Source of the DNA: Gemmata massiliana | GTDB lineage: Bacteria > Planctomycetota > Planctomycetia > Gemmatales > Gemmataceae | Length of the DNA stretch: 64,000 nt | Direction of reading: 5' to 3' | Assembly: GCF_901538265.1 (NCBI RefSeq) | Contig: NZ_LR593886.1 | Span: 8,143,738 to 8,207,737, forward strand | Part shown: piece after piece, positions 34,567 through 41,579 of the stretch | Position numbering within the stretch: the first letter of the stretch is position 1 | Layout of the letters: each line of letters opens with the position of its first letter | Position numbers and translations under genes: made by a program | The notes under the pieces: generated by a model | The model's database searches: none | What the model was told of the DNA's origin: nothing | What the model saw: only the letters and a program-made list of their open reading frames with translations

Positions 34567-34643
34567 AACGACCCGTAGGGGACCAAGCCCACGGGCCGCG
34601 CTTCTGAATCTGACCAACAGCAACAACAGCAACAGGATTTATC

Positions 34644-34871
34644 ATGTCAAGCGGGAACGTGCGCGTCAAGCGACGTCGCGCCGAGTATTTGGCCCCCGAA
34701 GGCCCCAAAAGTCCGCTTTCCCCGCCCTGTCTCGCGGACCGGCTGGAAGCGCTCCAGGACCGCGTTCTGTACCTCGAAGCGGCCCTCCACCACGTCTGTG
34801 ACCGCCTCGGCATCGATCCCGGCCGGCTCCCCGATCCGTTCGTCTGGGGCGGAAAGGCGGGTGACCAGTGA
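34644..34871 (+). CDS. small hypothetical protein
   Basis: 75 aa. A basic start (SSGNVRVKRRRAEYL) is followed by a helix (LADRLEALQDRVLYLEAALHHVCDRLGI). The last four bases overlap the start of the primase-like gene, suggesting coupling. No family was recognised. Confidence 0.5.
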   Translation: MSSGNVRVKRRRAEYLAPEGPKSPLSPPCLADRLEALQDRVLYLEAALHHVCDRLGIDPGRLPDPFVWGGKAGDQ

Positions 34872-35252
34872 AGGCAATCGATCGCGTCCTCCGCGCGCTG
34901 TCCGAGCGCGGCGAGGTGAAGCAGTGCGGCCGGGAATGGAAGTGCGTCTGCCCGGCTCACGAGGACTCGAACCCGTCGCTCGACGTGTGCGTCGGCGACG
35001 ACGGCCGGGTTCTGCTGGTGTGCCGCTCGGCCGGTTGCCCCGCGGACCGGATCGTCTCCGCATTGGGCCTCACGATGTCCGACCTGTTCGACCGTGGCTC
35101 GGAACCGAAGGCCCGAAAGCAGATCGTTTGCACTTCCGACTACCGGGACGAGAACGGCGTGATGCTGTTCCAGGCCGTGCGGTTCGAGCCGAAAGAGTTC
35201 CGCCAGCGGCGCTCGGACGGGAACGGCGGGTGGGTTTGGAAGCTGGAGGGCG
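34868..35252 (+). pseudogene. truncated CHC2 zinc-finger primase-like gene
   Basis: The first about 125 residues match the N-terminus of phage/plasmid primases: CVCPAHEDSNPSLDV...CRSAGC (CxxH...C...C zinc ribbon), then LFQAVRFEPKEFRQRRSDGNGGWVWKLEGVRR. After EGVRR, near 35252, the frame runs into sequence that is coding in a different frame, so the TOPRIM/catalytic part is gone. The open frame technically continues to 35710, but that is not meaningful protein until a separate gene begins at 35438. It is read as a deletion joining two genes out of frame. Confidence 0.6.
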
Positions 35253-35255
35253 TAC

Positions 35256-35440
35256 GGCGAGCTGCGCCGGTGGCGCCGGTACCAAGCCGAGCCGTACCAG
35301 TTCACCGAGGACGACCGGTGCCCGAACTGTGGGGTAATCGGGTGCGGGGTGACAGTGATCGAGGAAGTGATCGTGACCCGCGGTCCCAATGGCACCCCGG
35401 TCGACGCGCGCGGTATCGAGGTGCAGGTGCCCGCGTCATG
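35256..35440 (+). pseudogene. 3' part of a zinc-motif gene fused to the primase remnant
   Basis: In the frame ending at 35440 the translation reads GELRRWRRYQAEPYQFTEDDRCPNCGVIGCGVTVIEEVIV...VDARGIEVQVPAS, a coherent protein end with a CxxC-x4-C motif. No start is visible because its 5' end meets the truncated primase. Its stop overlaps the ATG of the next gene (ATGA). Confidence 0.5.
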
Positions 35441-35710
35441 AACCGAACAGCCCTGAAGCGATTGGAACAACTCGCGGCACGGCTAACGTGCTCGGCGTGC
35501 AAGCGCTCGTTCGCACCGGTCCCGAACCCGCGGCCCCGTCAGTACCAGTTCACCCGGGAAGCGGCCCGCGAACTGGCGGCCTTGGTGCTGCCGGCTCGGG
35601 TGACGTGTGTCGGCTGCGACCGGGTCCGCTTCGACATCAACCTGATGCCCAACGAGAGCAAACACCGCGCCCTGGCATTATTCCGAGCCGCACGAGGTAC
35701 CGAATCGTGA
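35438..35710 (+). CDS. zinc-motif small protein, paralogue 1
   Basis: 90 aa. MNRTALKRLEQLAARLTCSACKRSF and VTCVGCDRVRFDINLM give two CxxC pairs about 50 residues apart, as in a zinc ribbon. It is paralogous to the next gene (N-R-[TS]-x-L-x-x-LE...C-x-x-C...C-x-x-C). Its start overlaps the preceding stop (ATGA) and its stop overlaps the next start (GTGA). Confidence 0.6.
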   Translation: MNRTALKRLEQLAARLTCSACKRSFAPVPNPRPRQYQFTREAARELAALVLPARVTCVGCDRVRFDINLMPNESKHRALALFRAARGTES

Positions 35711-35988
35711 ACCGGTCTCGCTTGTTGAAGCTCGAACGGCGCGTGTCACGGGTGAAGTGCCCGCAGTGCGGGAAGGCGCCCGCGGACCGGACCCGAGCGC
35801 CCCTGGGCCTGACGCCCGAAGAACGGGCCGAGATCGCCCGGCTGTCGGCCGGTGCGTGGTCCCGGTGCCCCGGGTGCGCGGGCCTGAAGATCGATCTGAG
35901 CGGGGTCAATGCCGAGGACCGCAAGCGCGCCGCCGGGATCGTGGCCCGCGCACTCCGGCGCGCGTTGCATCCGAACGACTCAGTGTGA
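35707..35988 (+). CDS. zinc-motif small protein, paralogue 2
   Basis: 93 aa from the GTG at 35707, overlapping the previous stop. NRSRLLKLERRVSRVKCPQCGKAP and AWSRCPGCAGLKIDL give two CxxC pairs. Between them LTPEERAEIARLSAG is helical. It is probably the product of a tandem duplication with its neighbour; the function is unknown. Confidence 0.6.
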   Translation: MNRSRLLKLERRVSRVKCPQCGKAPADRTRAPLGLTPEERAEIARLSAGAWSRCPGCAGLKIDLSGVNAEDRKRAAGIVARALRRALHPNDSV

Positions 35989-36030
35989 GAGTTACTTGTT
36001 ACTCGATCGAACCATAACAGGAGAGAGACC

Positions 36031-36372
36031 GTGATTCAGATCGGCCAGCGCGAGTTCAACCCCGCCGACGTGGTCGGTGTGAGGTTGGCGAACGGGCGGT
36101 TGAGCGTGACGCGCGTGTACCACGTCCCCATCGATCGCAATTCGCCGCCAACGGAAACGGTACCGTTCACGGAAACGGTCACGTTCACCGGGCCTAACAT
36201 CCTCGATGACTACCAGCGCACCGAGCAAGCGATGATCGCGCACCACATCTCCGACGCGAACACCAACGTTTCCGAGTTGACACTCAGCGGGAGCGTGGCT
36301 GGGTACGTACCCCACTCAGGGGGCGCTCGGCCCATCATCAACAGAACGTGCCAACTCGTGCCCCAAGGGTGA
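36031..36372 (+). CDS. hypothetical protein
   Basis: 113 aa from a GTG start with AGGAGAGAG just upstream, a strong ribosome site. It is beta-rich (MIQIGQREFNPADVVGVRLANGRLSVTRVYHVPID...) with repeated Thr/Glu (ETVPFTETVTFTG). No family was recognised. A 12-bp hairpin follows eight bases after the stop. Confidence 0.55.
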   Translation: MIQIGQREFNPADVVGVRLANGRLSVTRVYHVPIDRNSPPTETVPFTETVTFTGPNILDDYQRTEQAMIAHHISDANTNVSELTLSGSVAGYVPHSGGARPIINRTCQLVPQG

Positions 36373-36380
36373 ACCAAACC

Positions 36381-36410
36381 GTGCGTGCCGGACCGAAATC
36401 CGGCACGCAC
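36381..36410 (+). terminator. 12-bp hairpin after the 113-aa gene
   Basis: gtgcgtgccgga (36381-36392) / tccggcacgcac (36399-36410), loop ccgaaa, with ttccgttcgt after it. Likely a terminator for the string of small genes. Confidence 0.5.
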
Positions 36411-36447
36411 TTCCGTTCGTCGTTCAGTTCCGTGGAGAACATAGATC

Positions 36448-37467
36448 ATGCCCGAAGACCCAGACACCGGAAAGTTGCGGCCGTTTACCGACGACGAGAT
36501 CGACGCGATGGAGATCCGCACGTTCGGCGTGCGGGATTTCACCCACGGTATGGAAACGCGCAAGGTCGGGGACAACACGCTCCGCAAATCGTTCCACGTG
36601 AAGTGGTCCGAGCGGTTCAACTTCTGCGAACGGGTGTGCGGGAACGAGAAGACTTACGTGGACGGAACCGGCCACACCAAGCTGAGCCGGCTCCTGCCCG
36701 ACGAGAAGTACGGCACCCACTACCCCAACTTCCCGGAGATCATCGCCACCCGCATCGACGGGATCAAGGGTGCCAACGGTCCCGGAATCGACGACGAGGA
36801 CGGTGTCGTCGGGTACCCGGACGCGCAAGTCGATGTGTTCTACGAGCACGTGCCCTTCGACGTGCGGACCGATGAGGAGATCGAGCTCGACGGCGGGAGC
36901 GAACTCAAGCGGTTCGCGTACTACGGCAGCTCACAGGGGCGCGCCGATGCGATCACCGTTCCCGGGGGCGCCATGCGGTACTGGCGCGAACCGGACGACG
37001 GGACCGCCCCGCCCCACGGGGTTCCGGTCCCGACCGGGATCAACATCACCCGAGCCGAAGAAGAGTTCACTTACAATTGGGTGCGCCTGCCCTTCGAGGC
37101 GTTTGACGTGCTTAGCAACCTGTACGCTCGAATCTATGGGAGCGTGGAAGGGGATCTGCCGTTCATCGGGTGCGTGAATAGCACGCCGATCTTCAACCGG
37201 CCGCACGGAACGGTGATGTTCACCGGGGTGACGCCGAAGCAGGAACGCGCGCACACCGGGCAGGGGCTGAGGTGGTCGCTGGAGTACAAGTTCCTGTACA
37301 GCGCGATGGGATGGAACTGGCTCTACTACCCCGACCCGAGTGGCACGAACGCCGGTTGGTTTAATGTAAACAACAAGGACTATCAGGAGGCCGACGCGCT
37401 CGAAGACGGGAGATCCATCAGCGCGGGGACACGTGACCTGAACCTGCTGTTCAGCGTGAGCGCTTAG
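36448..37467 (+). CDS. hypothetical protein, 339 aa
   Basis: A soluble, acidic, aromatic-rich protein (MPEDPDTGKLRPFTDDEIDAMEIRTFG...; FTYNWVRLPFEAFDVLSNLYARIYGSVEGDLPF...; LEYKFLYSAMGWNWLYYPDPSGTNAGWF). The beta-rich, W/Y-rich C-terminus would fit a structural or carbohydrate-contacting protein, and a phage-derived tail component was considered. No neighbouring phage genes support that, so no function is assigned. It overlaps the convergent gene by four bases. Confidence 0.6.
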   Translation: MPEDPDTGKLRPFTDDEIDAMEIRTFGVRDFTHGMETRKVGDNTLRKSFHVKWSERFNFCERVCGNEKTYVDGTGHTKLSRLLPDEKYGTHYPNFPEIIATRIDGIKGANGPGIDDEDGVVGYPDAQVDVFYEHVPFDVRTDEEIELDGGSELKRFAYYGSSQGRADAITVPGGAMRYWREPDDGTAPPHGVPVPTGINITRAEEEFTYNWVRLPFEAFDVLSNLYARIYGSVEGDLPFIGCVNSTPIFNRPHGTVMFTGVTPKQERAHTGQGLRWSLEYKFLYSAMGWNWLYYPDPSGTNAGWFNVNNKDYQEADALEDGRSISAGTRDLNLLFSVSA

Positions 37468-37829
37468 GGCTTCTTCTCGACGGCCTTCTTCTCCACGAAG
37501 GCCGAATACTCACCGTCGCGGTTGCTGCTGCCCTTCTTGACCACGTAGATCGTCCCGTCGGCGTCGGTGATCTCGGAACCGGTCCGCGGTTGACCGCGAC
37601 CGATGGCTTGTTTCACCGAAACGGAGAAAAGGACTTTCCCGTCCTTTTCGACCCGCTTGGCGTCCACTTCCATCGGTTTGAGGAACTGCTTGCCCATCGC
37701 GTCCCAGCTCTTCACGGTGATCTTCACCGTGGTTTCTTTCTTCTCCTGGCCCGGTGTCTGAGTCATCGTTGCGGACATGAGCGCTCCGAATGCGAGTGCG
37801 AAAACGGCCGCTCGAATTGTAGCGCTCAT
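37464..37829 (-). CDS. small secreted protein
   Basis: 121 aa with a signal peptide (IRAAVFALAFGALMSATM). The mature part is lysine-rich and beta-like (KKETTVKITVKSWDAMGKQFLKPMEVDAKRVEKDGKVLFSVSVKQ). No family was recognised. Convergent with the 339-aa gene and codirectional with the next lipoprotein gene. Confidence 0.55.
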   Translation of the reverse strand: MSATIRAAVFALAFGALMSATMTQTPGQEKKETTVKITVKSWDAMGKQFLKPMEVDAKRVEKDGKVLFSVSVKQAIGRGQPRTGSEITDADGTIYVVKKGSSNRDGEYSAFVEKKAVEKKP

Positions 37830-37880
37830 GCGTGTCCCCGGAGTAGGCGCGCAGGTGGAACCAGAGAATAGCGTCGCTAG

Positions 37881-38483
37881 TTATTTATTGTCTTTAGCAG
37901 TCGGTTCGCTTTTGGCCGGTGGTTTCTCGATTGGCTGCAACGTGCAGTCTTCTAGCTCAAGCACGTGGTCGCGCCATACATCTGCTTTTTTCGTACCGCG
38001 AACGATACCGATTGCGCGGATTGGATCGCCGGTCTTGTAGTCCGCAGCAACGGCCTCTCCCTCCGAGTTCAAATAGGCAATGACGTTTGGCGGGTATGAG
38101 CCTTCGCGAAACCATTTTTGCTCGCGGGGCGGGAGCCGTGACAGTTGTGATTGGGTCATACCCGGAAAGGTGATGACCTCGAATCCCAAGGTATATCGGT
38201 ATCGGCCAGCATCGCTGCGCCCGATTTTACCCCATCCATTTACTTCGACAATCTTGCCTTTGTACTTTTTGTCTGCCGCGAGAACGTTTTGACCGTACTC
38301 ATTGAACAAATCAATCGCGCTAACTTTCGCCACCGGTGTACGCGAGGTGGGTGCCGAATCTGGCCCTTTTGGATTCGGTGCGGGCGTGTCTTCGGGTGGA
38401 GTAACTTGTTCAGTGGGTGGCCTTTGCTTTTCGCAACCAACACCCAAAAGAAGAGCACATGAAATCAAAAAGGCGCGCATCAA
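37881..38483 (-). CDS. lipoprotein with OB-fold (tRNA_anti-like) domain
   Basis: 200 aa. Lipobox CALLLGVGC (Cys17), then a Pro-rich linker. The domain SAIDLFNEYGQNVLAADKKYKGKIVEVNGWGKIG...VIAYLNSEGEAVAADYKTGDPIRAIGIVRG matches the tRNA_anti-like OB-fold family seen in many bacterial lipoproteins ('AD.KYKGK.VEV.G'). Despite the family name, no tRNA role is shown. GC is lower than in neighbours. Confidence 0.7.
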   Translation of the reverse strand: MMRAFLISCALLLGVGCEKQRPPTEQVTPPEDTPAPNPKGPDSAPTSRTPVAKVSAIDLFNEYGQNVLAADKKYKGKIVEVNGWGKIGRSDAGRYRYTLGFEVITFPGMTQSQLSRLPPREQKWFREGSYPPNVIAYLNSEGEAVAADYKTGDPIRAIGIVRGTKKADVWRDHVLELEDCTLQPIEKPPAKSEPTAKDNK

Positions 38484-38633
38484 ACCCTCTCAGCCAAGTC
38501 ATGGAAAAACAAACCGAGCGTACACGATGATTTGGCGCGTGTCGAGGGTACGCATTTGTGTTTGCGCCTCTTGCCGGATGATACTACATATCGAATGGGC
38601 GACACTGCTCAATAAAAATCAAAAAATATTACA

Positions 38634-38822
38634 TTAAATACTCAAAATAACTTCCCCGACCAGCGCCGTCATCCACTCGCTGCGTGTCATCACTCGGTAG
38701 TAGCGCGTGGCCGGCTGGCAGATCAGGAACACGACCGGCGCGCCCTTGCGGTCGTGAACGAGCAGTCCGCGCATGCCCTGTTTAATCTTGACCAGATCTA
38801 CGGCCCTGCACTGCACGGACAT
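38634..38822 (-). CDS. small hypothetical protein, possibly frameshifted 3' end of a longer gene
   Basis: 62 aa (MSVQCRAVDLVKIKQGMRGLLVHDRKG...). An overlapping open frame, 38782-38964 on the same strand, would encode LTNFVASSQRLHSDDTPLDG..., and the two could be one gene broken by a frameshift near 38800-38840. No family was recognised; kept because the C-terminal half looks protein-like. Confidence 0.35.
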   Translation of the reverse strand: MSVQCRAVDLVKIKQGMRGLLVHDRKGAPVVFLICQPATRYYRVMTRSEWMTALVGEVILSI

Positions 38823-39172
38823 GCGGCCCCGCGCCGCGGCAGTGGGCGAGTTCCGCGATCCCGTTCGCGTTCATCTCACGGACGATCAATTGGTTCGGCC
38901 CGTCGAGCGGGGTGTCGTCACTGTGCAGGCGCTGGGACGAGGCCACGAAGTTGGTCAGGCACATAAGGGAGGATAGCCTGCATCGCGCGCCTTCAGGCTG
39001 TGAGAATAAACGGTGGTTCTGGCTTTGCGGCGGGCCTGCGGACGCCTTTGACTCTTCACGCCTGCTAACGCGAAAGGGGAAACAAGCACTTCGGGACTAA
39101 ATCGTGGCCGCTTTTCACCGGTTTCCGGATTCCCACTTGGAACAGCCTCGTTTAAACCTTTCGAGAACACCG
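38823..39172. other. region without a convincing gene
   Basis: About 350 bases. Contains the possible 5' part of the frameshifted small gene on the minus strand and AT-richer sequence before the membrane-protein gene. No promoter or repeat was recognised. Confidence 0.4.
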
Positions 39173-39655
39173 ATGGCAAGTGAAACCGAATTGCAAGCGT
39201 TGCGGGATACGTCGGATGAAACGCTACTCGATCAGGTCAGCCTCCACGCGACGAAGATCATGATCGGAGCCGCTGTCGTCGGGCTAATCTCGGCCTTCCT
39301 CCCGGCCGTCACGGTGACCCTGTCCTTCCTCGGAAAGACCGCCACTGAGTCACTGGCGGTCTGGCGTGACTGGCGGGGCAAGTTCGACGTGCTCGCCTAC
39401 ATAAGCGTCGGTGTGATGGCGGCTCTGATGCTCAAGAACATGGCGAACCCAAAGAAGCTCGCGATTGCTTGCGTGGTTGCGTCCGGCGTTTCGGTGCTGC
39501 TGGCGGTTTGGTTGCCCTTGAGCATTCGTGGCGGCAGCGACGTCAAGGGGCTCGCCGAAATCTCGACCGGAATTGGCTGCTACCTCAACATCTTCGCGTC
39601 AATCGTCCTTGCCACCAGTGCAGCACTCCAGGCGAAGCGGGTGCGCGCCTTTTGA
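39173..39655 (+). CDS. four-helix membrane protein
   Basis: 160 aa from the ATG at 39173; an upstream GTG at 39104 would add 23 non-conserved residues. Hydrophobic helices: TKIMIGAAVVGLISAFLPAVTVTL; FDVLAYISVGVMAALML; LAIACVVASGVSVLLAVWLPL; GIGCYLNIFASIVLATSAAL. Conserved PAV/TVTLSFLG motifs resemble small 'DUF'-type planctomycete membrane proteins. The function is unknown. Confidence 0.6.
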   Translation: MASETELQALRDTSDETLLDQVSLHATKIMIGAAVVGLISAFLPAVTVTLSFLGKTATESLAVWRDWRGKFDVLAYISVGVMAALMLKNMANPKKLAIACVVASGVSVLLAVWLPLSIRGGSDVKGLAEISTGIGCYLNIFASIVLATSAALQAKRVRAF

Positions 39656-39689
39656 GGACCGCGCTCCGTTCGCCGGCGGGCGCGCCCAG

Positions 39690-39914
39690 TGCCGGGTCGA
39701 TGTGATCGAGGTGGTACGGGCCGCGGGGCACTGCGTGCCCCGCAAGGAGATCGTCCGGGCGCTGAAATTGGCCGGGAAGAAGCACGGACCGGGAACGGTC
39801 GCGAAGGCACTGGCCGACCTGACCGCGTCGGGCGAGTTGGTGAACCCGAAGGACAAAAAGGGGTACCGCCCGGCTGAGTGGCGCCGACCACAAACACCGA
39901 GCCTGTTCGACTGA
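39690..39914 (+). pseudogene. 3' fragment of a winged-helix-type gene
   Basis: The frame reads CRVDVIEVVRAAGHCVPRKEIVRALKLAGKKHGPGTVAKALADLTASGELVNPKDKKGYRPAEW, a typical winged helix ending. The upstream part of the same frame is a shadow of the membrane-protein gene, so the 5' end of the gene has been lost. A GTG at 39699 could start a 71-aa product. Confidence 0.45.
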
Positions 39915-39988
39915 GCGTTTCACTCTTACCGGCATCGGAACGCGGGCAAGTGTGCGTTACACTCACCCCACCTCTCGTGAGTGGCACC

Positions 39989-40656
39989 ATGTGCGCACGT
40001 CTCACCACCTCCGTAACCCGACCCGAGATCGCGAACCTGTTCGGTTTGGCCGGATACGCGATCGCGCCCGAGACGGCACCCGACGCGAGGTACAATGTGG
40101 CCCCGTCCGCGATCCTGTCCGTGGCGAGGGTCACGAACGGGGTTCGCGAACGGGCGGATTTGCGCTGGAGTTGATCCCGCACTGGAACACGAACCCGAAG
40201 CACACCGGATTCGTCAACGCGCGGGCCGAAACCGCGCCCGAGAAGCCCGCTTTCCGTGACCCGTTCCGGTACCGCCGGTGTTTGGTGCCGGCTACCGGGT
40301 TCTTCGAGTGGCGCACCGCGGGCAAGAAGAAGCACCCGTACTTCTTCCGCAGAAAGGGCGGTGGGGGGCTCACCTACGCGGGCATCTGGGATCGGTGGGA
40401 CGGACCCGCGGGACCGGTCGAGACGGTCGCGGTGCTCACCGTGCCGGCCAACCAATTGGTGAAGCCGCTCCACGAGCGGATGGCCGCGATCCTGCCCGAA
40501 GAACACTTCGCGGCGTGGCTCGATCCGAAGGAAACCCGGTCCGCGAATCTGCTCCCGCTGCTTGCCCCGTACCCGGCCGAACAGATGGAGGTGTGGCCTG
40601 TGATCCCGACAGCCGGGACACGTGGGCTCGTCCATGACGCCATCGTACCAACTTGA
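39989..40656 (+). pseudogene. SRAP (SOS response-associated peptidase, YedK/HMCES-like), frameshifted
   Basis: The start MCARLTTSVTRPEIANLFGLAG...DARYNVAPSAILSV has the catalytic Cys2 and NVAP motif of SRAP proteins, which crosslink to abasic sites in single-stranded DNA. This frame stops at LRWS (40172). The rest, ELIPHWNTNPKHTGFVNARAETAPEKPAFR...RCLVPATGFFEWR, is in the next frame up to 40656, with the NARAET and GFFEW motifs present. One base is missing near 40170 (family LRWGLIPHW). It is either a true mutation or a sequencing error. Confidence 0.75.
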
Positions 40657-40700
40657 GCGGCCCGGGAAATCGCTGCGCCGGATGGCACGCTATTCAATGA

Positions 40701-40802
40701 CAGTGCATTGAGGTGTTCTATAACCGCGTCCGCCGGCATTCGTCGCTGGGGTATGTCGCCCCGGCCGAGTACGAGCGGACGCATAACCAACCCCACCGCT
40801 GA
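40701..40802 (+). mobile_element. IS3-family transposase fragment
   Basis: The frame reads IEVFYNRVRRHSSLGYVAPAEYERTHNQPHR and then a stop. This is the C-terminal end of the IS3 OrfB integrase, and the Glu of the DDE triad region lies upstream and is absent. An in-frame TGA lies just before. Only about 100 bases remain. Confidence 0.7.
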
Positions 40803-40864
40803 ACGCTGTCCGCTACACGTGGGAGTCCCGCACCTGTTACGTATGGTGCGTTGGACCACCCACC

Positions 40865-40913
40865 GATGCCGGGCCGGATGACCGCCAAGTTGGCGGTCAT
40901 CCGGCCCGGCATC
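40865..40913 (-). terminator. 24-bp perfect hairpin downstream of the immunity-like gene
   Basis: Left arm 40865-40888 begins gatgccgggccggatgaccg and the right arm 40890-40913 is its exact complement, with a single central base, so the loop opens to a few nucleotides. It ends 12 bases past the stop of the minus-strand immunity-like gene and would separate it from the IS3 fragment. No T tract is present on either side. Confidence 0.6.
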
Positions 40914-40925
40914 TACCTTCTGCTA

Positions 40926-41546
40926 CTACCGATCGCGGCTCGCCAGGAATGATTGGCCCTCGGCAGTCACCACTTTCCTGTCAGCCACCGACACGTCGAG
41001 CCACGTCCGTTCGGGGGTGTCGTCTGGCAGCCGCTGCACGGCGATCCCTTCGGTGTTAAGTGTCGTGTGTTGCCGACCGAAGGCGATCAGATCGGGGGCT
41101 GCAACACTGACGAACCCTTCCTTCTCCAACCCCTCGCATAGCTGAACCGCACGCCCAACGTCACCAGAGAGTTCGTTGTAGGGGGGCGGCTTTGCCGCGA
41201 GGTGCGATTGCAACTCGGAGAACTCGGGCCAGGGAGATTTTGTCGTCATCACGAACTGAGTTACCCCCCATGCAGTAAACGCTTCGGTCGCACCCCCAGG
41301 GGCGAAGTCGAACCGCAAGAAACGGCCATCGGACCCGTGTTTGAAATCACATTGATAGCCGTGAAAGTAGTACTCCCACACCCCGTTCGGCAATGAGCCT
41401 CGAGGGCGACAGCGCCTTTCCATCCAAAGGTAAAACAGTTCCTGGGAAGGAACGCCGAGCGCGGACGCGAGGTCTTCCACCAGCGGCCGCCGGATCCTTA
41501 CAAACTGCTTGCAGGCCATCAGAAATTGAGCGGTCAGCGTATCCAT
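40926..41546 (-). CDS. probable immunity protein (DUF6896-like) for the RHS toxin
   Basis: 206 aa from the ATG at 41546 (AGG upstream); a GTG at 41573 is an alternative that nearly abuts the toxin stop. LTAQFLMACKQFVRIRRPLVEDLASALG...WEYYFHGYQCDFKHGSDGRFLRFDFAPGG matches the layout of the DUF6896 family (helical start, then 'G..W.Y.FHG.GC.F....G...DFDF'), recalled from memory. DUF6896 proteins are often next to polymorphic toxins. The second half (ELSGDVGRAVQLCEGLEKEGFVSVAAPDLIAFGRQ) is a separate domain. Position directly downstream of the toxin tip is the classic immunity location. Confidence 0.6.
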   Translation of the reverse strand: MDTLTAQFLMACKQFVRIRRPLVEDLASALGVPSQELFYLWMERRCRPRGSLPNGVWEYYFHGYQCDFKHGSDGRFLRFDFAPGGATEAFTAWGVTQFVMTTKSPWPEFSELQSHLAAKPPPYNELSGDVGRAVQLCEGLEKEGFVSVAAPDLIAFGRQHTTLNTEGIAVQRLPDDTPERTWLDVSVADRKVVTAEGQSFLASRDR

Positions 41547-41579
41547 CGTAGCACCTGAAGAACGAATTACCACACACCG

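Noticed and set aside
36448-37467. Phage tail or capsid protein
   Set aside because: Only vague beta-rich character; no terminase, portal, capsid or tail neighbours were found, so no phage function is claimed.
40701-40802. Complete IS3 insertion sequence
   Set aside because: Only the OrfB tail remains; no OrfA, no DDE core and no paired terminal repeats were seen.
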